This document shows positions 5,969-7,092 of a DNA stretch of 7,092 nt, piece after piece. Numbering within the stretch: the stretch's first letter is position 1; every line of letters begins with the position of its first letter. Under the pieces are notes generated by a model, which worked only from the letters and a program-made list of their open reading frames with translations, had not been told where the DNA came from and made no database searches. The DNA is from an uncultured Coprococcus sp. (GTDB lineage Bacteria > Bacillota > Clostridia > Lachnospirales > Lachnospiraceae). The position numbers and the translations under genes were made by a program. The stretch spans positions 1 to 7,092 of the forward strand of contig URJU01000121.1 of NCBI GenBank assembly GCA_900548315.1. Direction: 5' to 3'.

Positions 5969-6892
5969 TCAAAACTTCCCCAGCATCTTGACTTCAGGCT
6001 CAAGCATTACGCCAAACTTATCGCTCACTTTACTCTGAACATCTCCGATCAGCCCAACAACATCGACCGCTGTGGCACCCCCTCTGTTGACGACAAATCC
6101 GCAGTGTTTTTCTGCTACCTGTGCGCCGCCGACTGAATACCCTCTAAGTCCGGCATCCATTATCAGCTTTCCAGCAAAATATCCCTCAGGTCTCTTGAAT
6201 GTGGAGCCTGCAGACGGATATTCAAGAGGCTGCTTTGAGCGTCTTGCCTCTGACAGTTCCTTCATCCTGCCCTCTATCTCTTCCCTGCAGCCTTCTGCAA
6301 GTTCAAGTGTCACCTCAAGCACCACCAATTTTCTATCCTCAACTATACTGTGCCTGTACGAAAAATCCATCTCATCTGAACTGAACTCATATATCTGTCC
6401 ATTCTCATCCATAGCCTTAACAGTCTTAACCACATCTCTCATCTCGCCGCCATATGCCCCGGCATTCATGTAAACTGCCCCACCTATTGTACCCGGTATA
6501 CCCGATGCAAACTCAAGTCCGGTTAGAGAATTGTCGCGAGCTGCAGCACTCACTCTCACAAGCATCGCTCCAGCCTGGGCTGTGATGGTTCTGCCATCGA
6601 CAGTCACGGTATCCATATTATCCATGATATTGATTATCATGCCCCTGTATCCATCATCAGACACCAGGAGATTACTTCCATTGCCCAATATAAAATACGG
6701 TATCTTTCTCTCTCTGCAGAGGGAGATCAGATCTGCTACCTCCTCCGCAGAACGCGGCTTTACAAAACAATCAGCCTTACCGCCTATCCTAAATGTCGTG
6801 TGTCTGCTCATCGGCTCATCCGCCAGAACATTCTCAGTCCCAACGATTGCCGTTACATCTTTATATATATTGTATATATCCTTCTCTGACAT
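5969..6892 (-). CDS. murB: UDP-N-acetylenolpyruvoylglucosamine reductase (MurB)
   Basis: A 307-residue cytoplasmic flavoenzyme that uses NADPH to reduce enolpyruvyl-UDP-GlcNAc to UDP-MurNAc, the second committed step of peptidoglycan synthesis. FAD-binding signatures are seen at 69-79 (LGNGSNLLVSD) and 131-148 (GIPGTIGGAVYMNAGAYG). Likely catalytic positions are Arg180 in SYRHS, the proton-donor Ser230 in PSAGSTFKRP and Glu300 in LEPEVKMLG. The length and the compact SAGSTFKRP region without the E. coli insertion fit type II MurB of Gram-positives. ATG 6892 has GAGG 5 nt upstream; a nearby ATG four bases further up is out of frame. It is the first complete gene of the cluster and probably heads or joins the transcript that runs into rapZ. 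Confidence 0.97.
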   Translation of the reverse strand: MSEKDIYNIYKDVTAIVGTENVLADEPMSRHTTFRIGGKADCFVKPRSAEEVADLISLCRERKIPYFILGNGSNLLVSDDGYRGMIINIMDNMDTVTVDGRTITAQAGAMLVRVSAAARDNSLTGLEFASGIPGTIGGAVYMNAGAYGGEMRDVVKTVKAMDENGQIYEFSSDEMDFSYRHSIVEDRKLVVLEVTLELAEGCREEIEGRMKELSEARRSKQPLEYPSAGSTFKRPEGYFAGKLIMDAGLRGYSVGGAQVAEKHCGFVVNRGGATAVDVVGLIGDVQSKVSDKFGVMLEPEVKMLGKF

Positions 6893-6950
6893 ACATACCT
6901 CATACTAATCTTTTATAAGACTTTCATAAAACAAAATCCCACAAAACACG

Positions 6951-6982
6951 TATATATCATGCTCTGCAGGTATCCCTGTCTA
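6951..6982 (-). promoter_or_regulatory. Weak promoter candidate upstream of murB
   Basis: Minus strand: TAGACA (6982-6977, five of six to the -35 consensus) and an extended -10-like TGA-TATATA (TATATA at 6956-6951). The spacer is 20 bp, longer than usual, so this is weak; a TATAAA nearer the gene has no matching -35. murB could instead be transcribed from an upstream gene outside the window. Confidence 0.25.
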
Positions 6983-7052
6983 AAACAAAAGTCTTTAATG
7001 TACTATATTATCGGCATATCCGTCTGATAACACCAATAAATTCATCATACAT

Positions 7053-7092
7053 CTGTCTCTTATACACATCTCCGAGCCCACGAGACGCGTAG
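7053..7092. other. Untrimmed Nextera Read 2 adapter and index start (artefact)
   Basis: Bases 7053-7071 are exactly CTGTCTCTTATACACATCT, the reverse complement of the Tn5 mosaic end. Bases 7072-7086 (CCGAGCCCACGAGAC) complete the Nextera Read 2 adapter, and the last six bases (GCGTAG) fall where the i7 index begins. Native DNA ends at about 7052. Confidence 0.98.

Noticed and set aside
5590..5991. Plus-strand open frames opposite rapZ and murB (also 6072-6473 and 6531-6908)
   Set aside because: They lie antisense to conserved enzymes with intact motifs; Ser/Pro-rich translations with no recognisable domain.
7008..7052. Possible 3' end of an upstream gene at the right edge
   Set aside because: Two minus-strand frames stay open for only 14-18 codons from the edge. 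Neither matches a known C-terminus, including HPr kinase, which I considered as a neighbour.
1..7092. A Tn5-like transposon flanked by mosaic ends
   Set aside because: The ends are followed by Illumina adapter sequence and there is no transposase or target-site duplication, so they are library adapters.

Overview
This is a 7.1 kb assembled fragment from a low-to-mid-GC Gram-positive bacterium, most likely a Clostridia member of the Lachnospiraceae type. The evidence is the murB-rapZ-whiA-crh gene order, strong AGGAGG-type ribosome binding sites, TTG and GTG starts, type II MurB, and AT-rich intergenic DNA. No 16S or other taxonomic marker is present, so the family is inference. Both ends are untrimmed Illumina Nextera (Tn5) adapter: bases 1-23 and 7053-7092 are not genomic, and native sequence is about 24-7052.

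Every credible gene lies on the minus strand, so the biological reading direction is right to left. The right half is a housekeeping and regulatory cluster: murB (peptidoglycan precursor synthesis), rapZ (P-loop NTPase, formerly yvcJ), whiA (LAGLIDADG-derived DNA-binding protein) and an HPr/Crh-family gene. These are closely spaced and probably cotranscribed. The cluster resembles the B. subtilis yvcJ-yvcK-whiA-crh locus but has no yvcK gene between rapZ and whiA. The HPr paralogue keeps the regulatory Ser46 but has Glu at position 15 instead of the phosphocarrier His (Gln in B. subtilis Crh). That marks it as a signalling protein rather than a sugar-transport phosphocarrier.

The left half is less familiar. 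After a 98-bp gap holding a candidate promoter with an embedded GC-rich dyad comes a 906-residue Sel1/TPR-like repeat protein. It carries two separate, possibly duplicated non-repeat domains that look PsbP/DcrB-like. A clear Rho-independent terminator ends that unit. Next is a small ribbon-helix-helix protein of unknown role. At the left edge is the truncated N-terminus of a P-loop ATPase resembling the AAA_14/DUF4143 family, with its own candidate promoter.

Several starts were placed from Shine-Dalgarno positions and differ from the longest open frame: the Sel1 protein (ATG 3627), Crh (ATG 4004) and the RHH protein (ATG 783). There is no gene-free stretch longer than 300 bases. The right-hand 160 bases before murB hold only a weak promoter candidate and no convincing gene. 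No tRNA, rRNA, CRISPR array, insertion sequence or phage gene was seen, and I found no clear novel multi-gene system. The most notable biology is the E15 Crh-like protein and the two-domain Sel1 protein.
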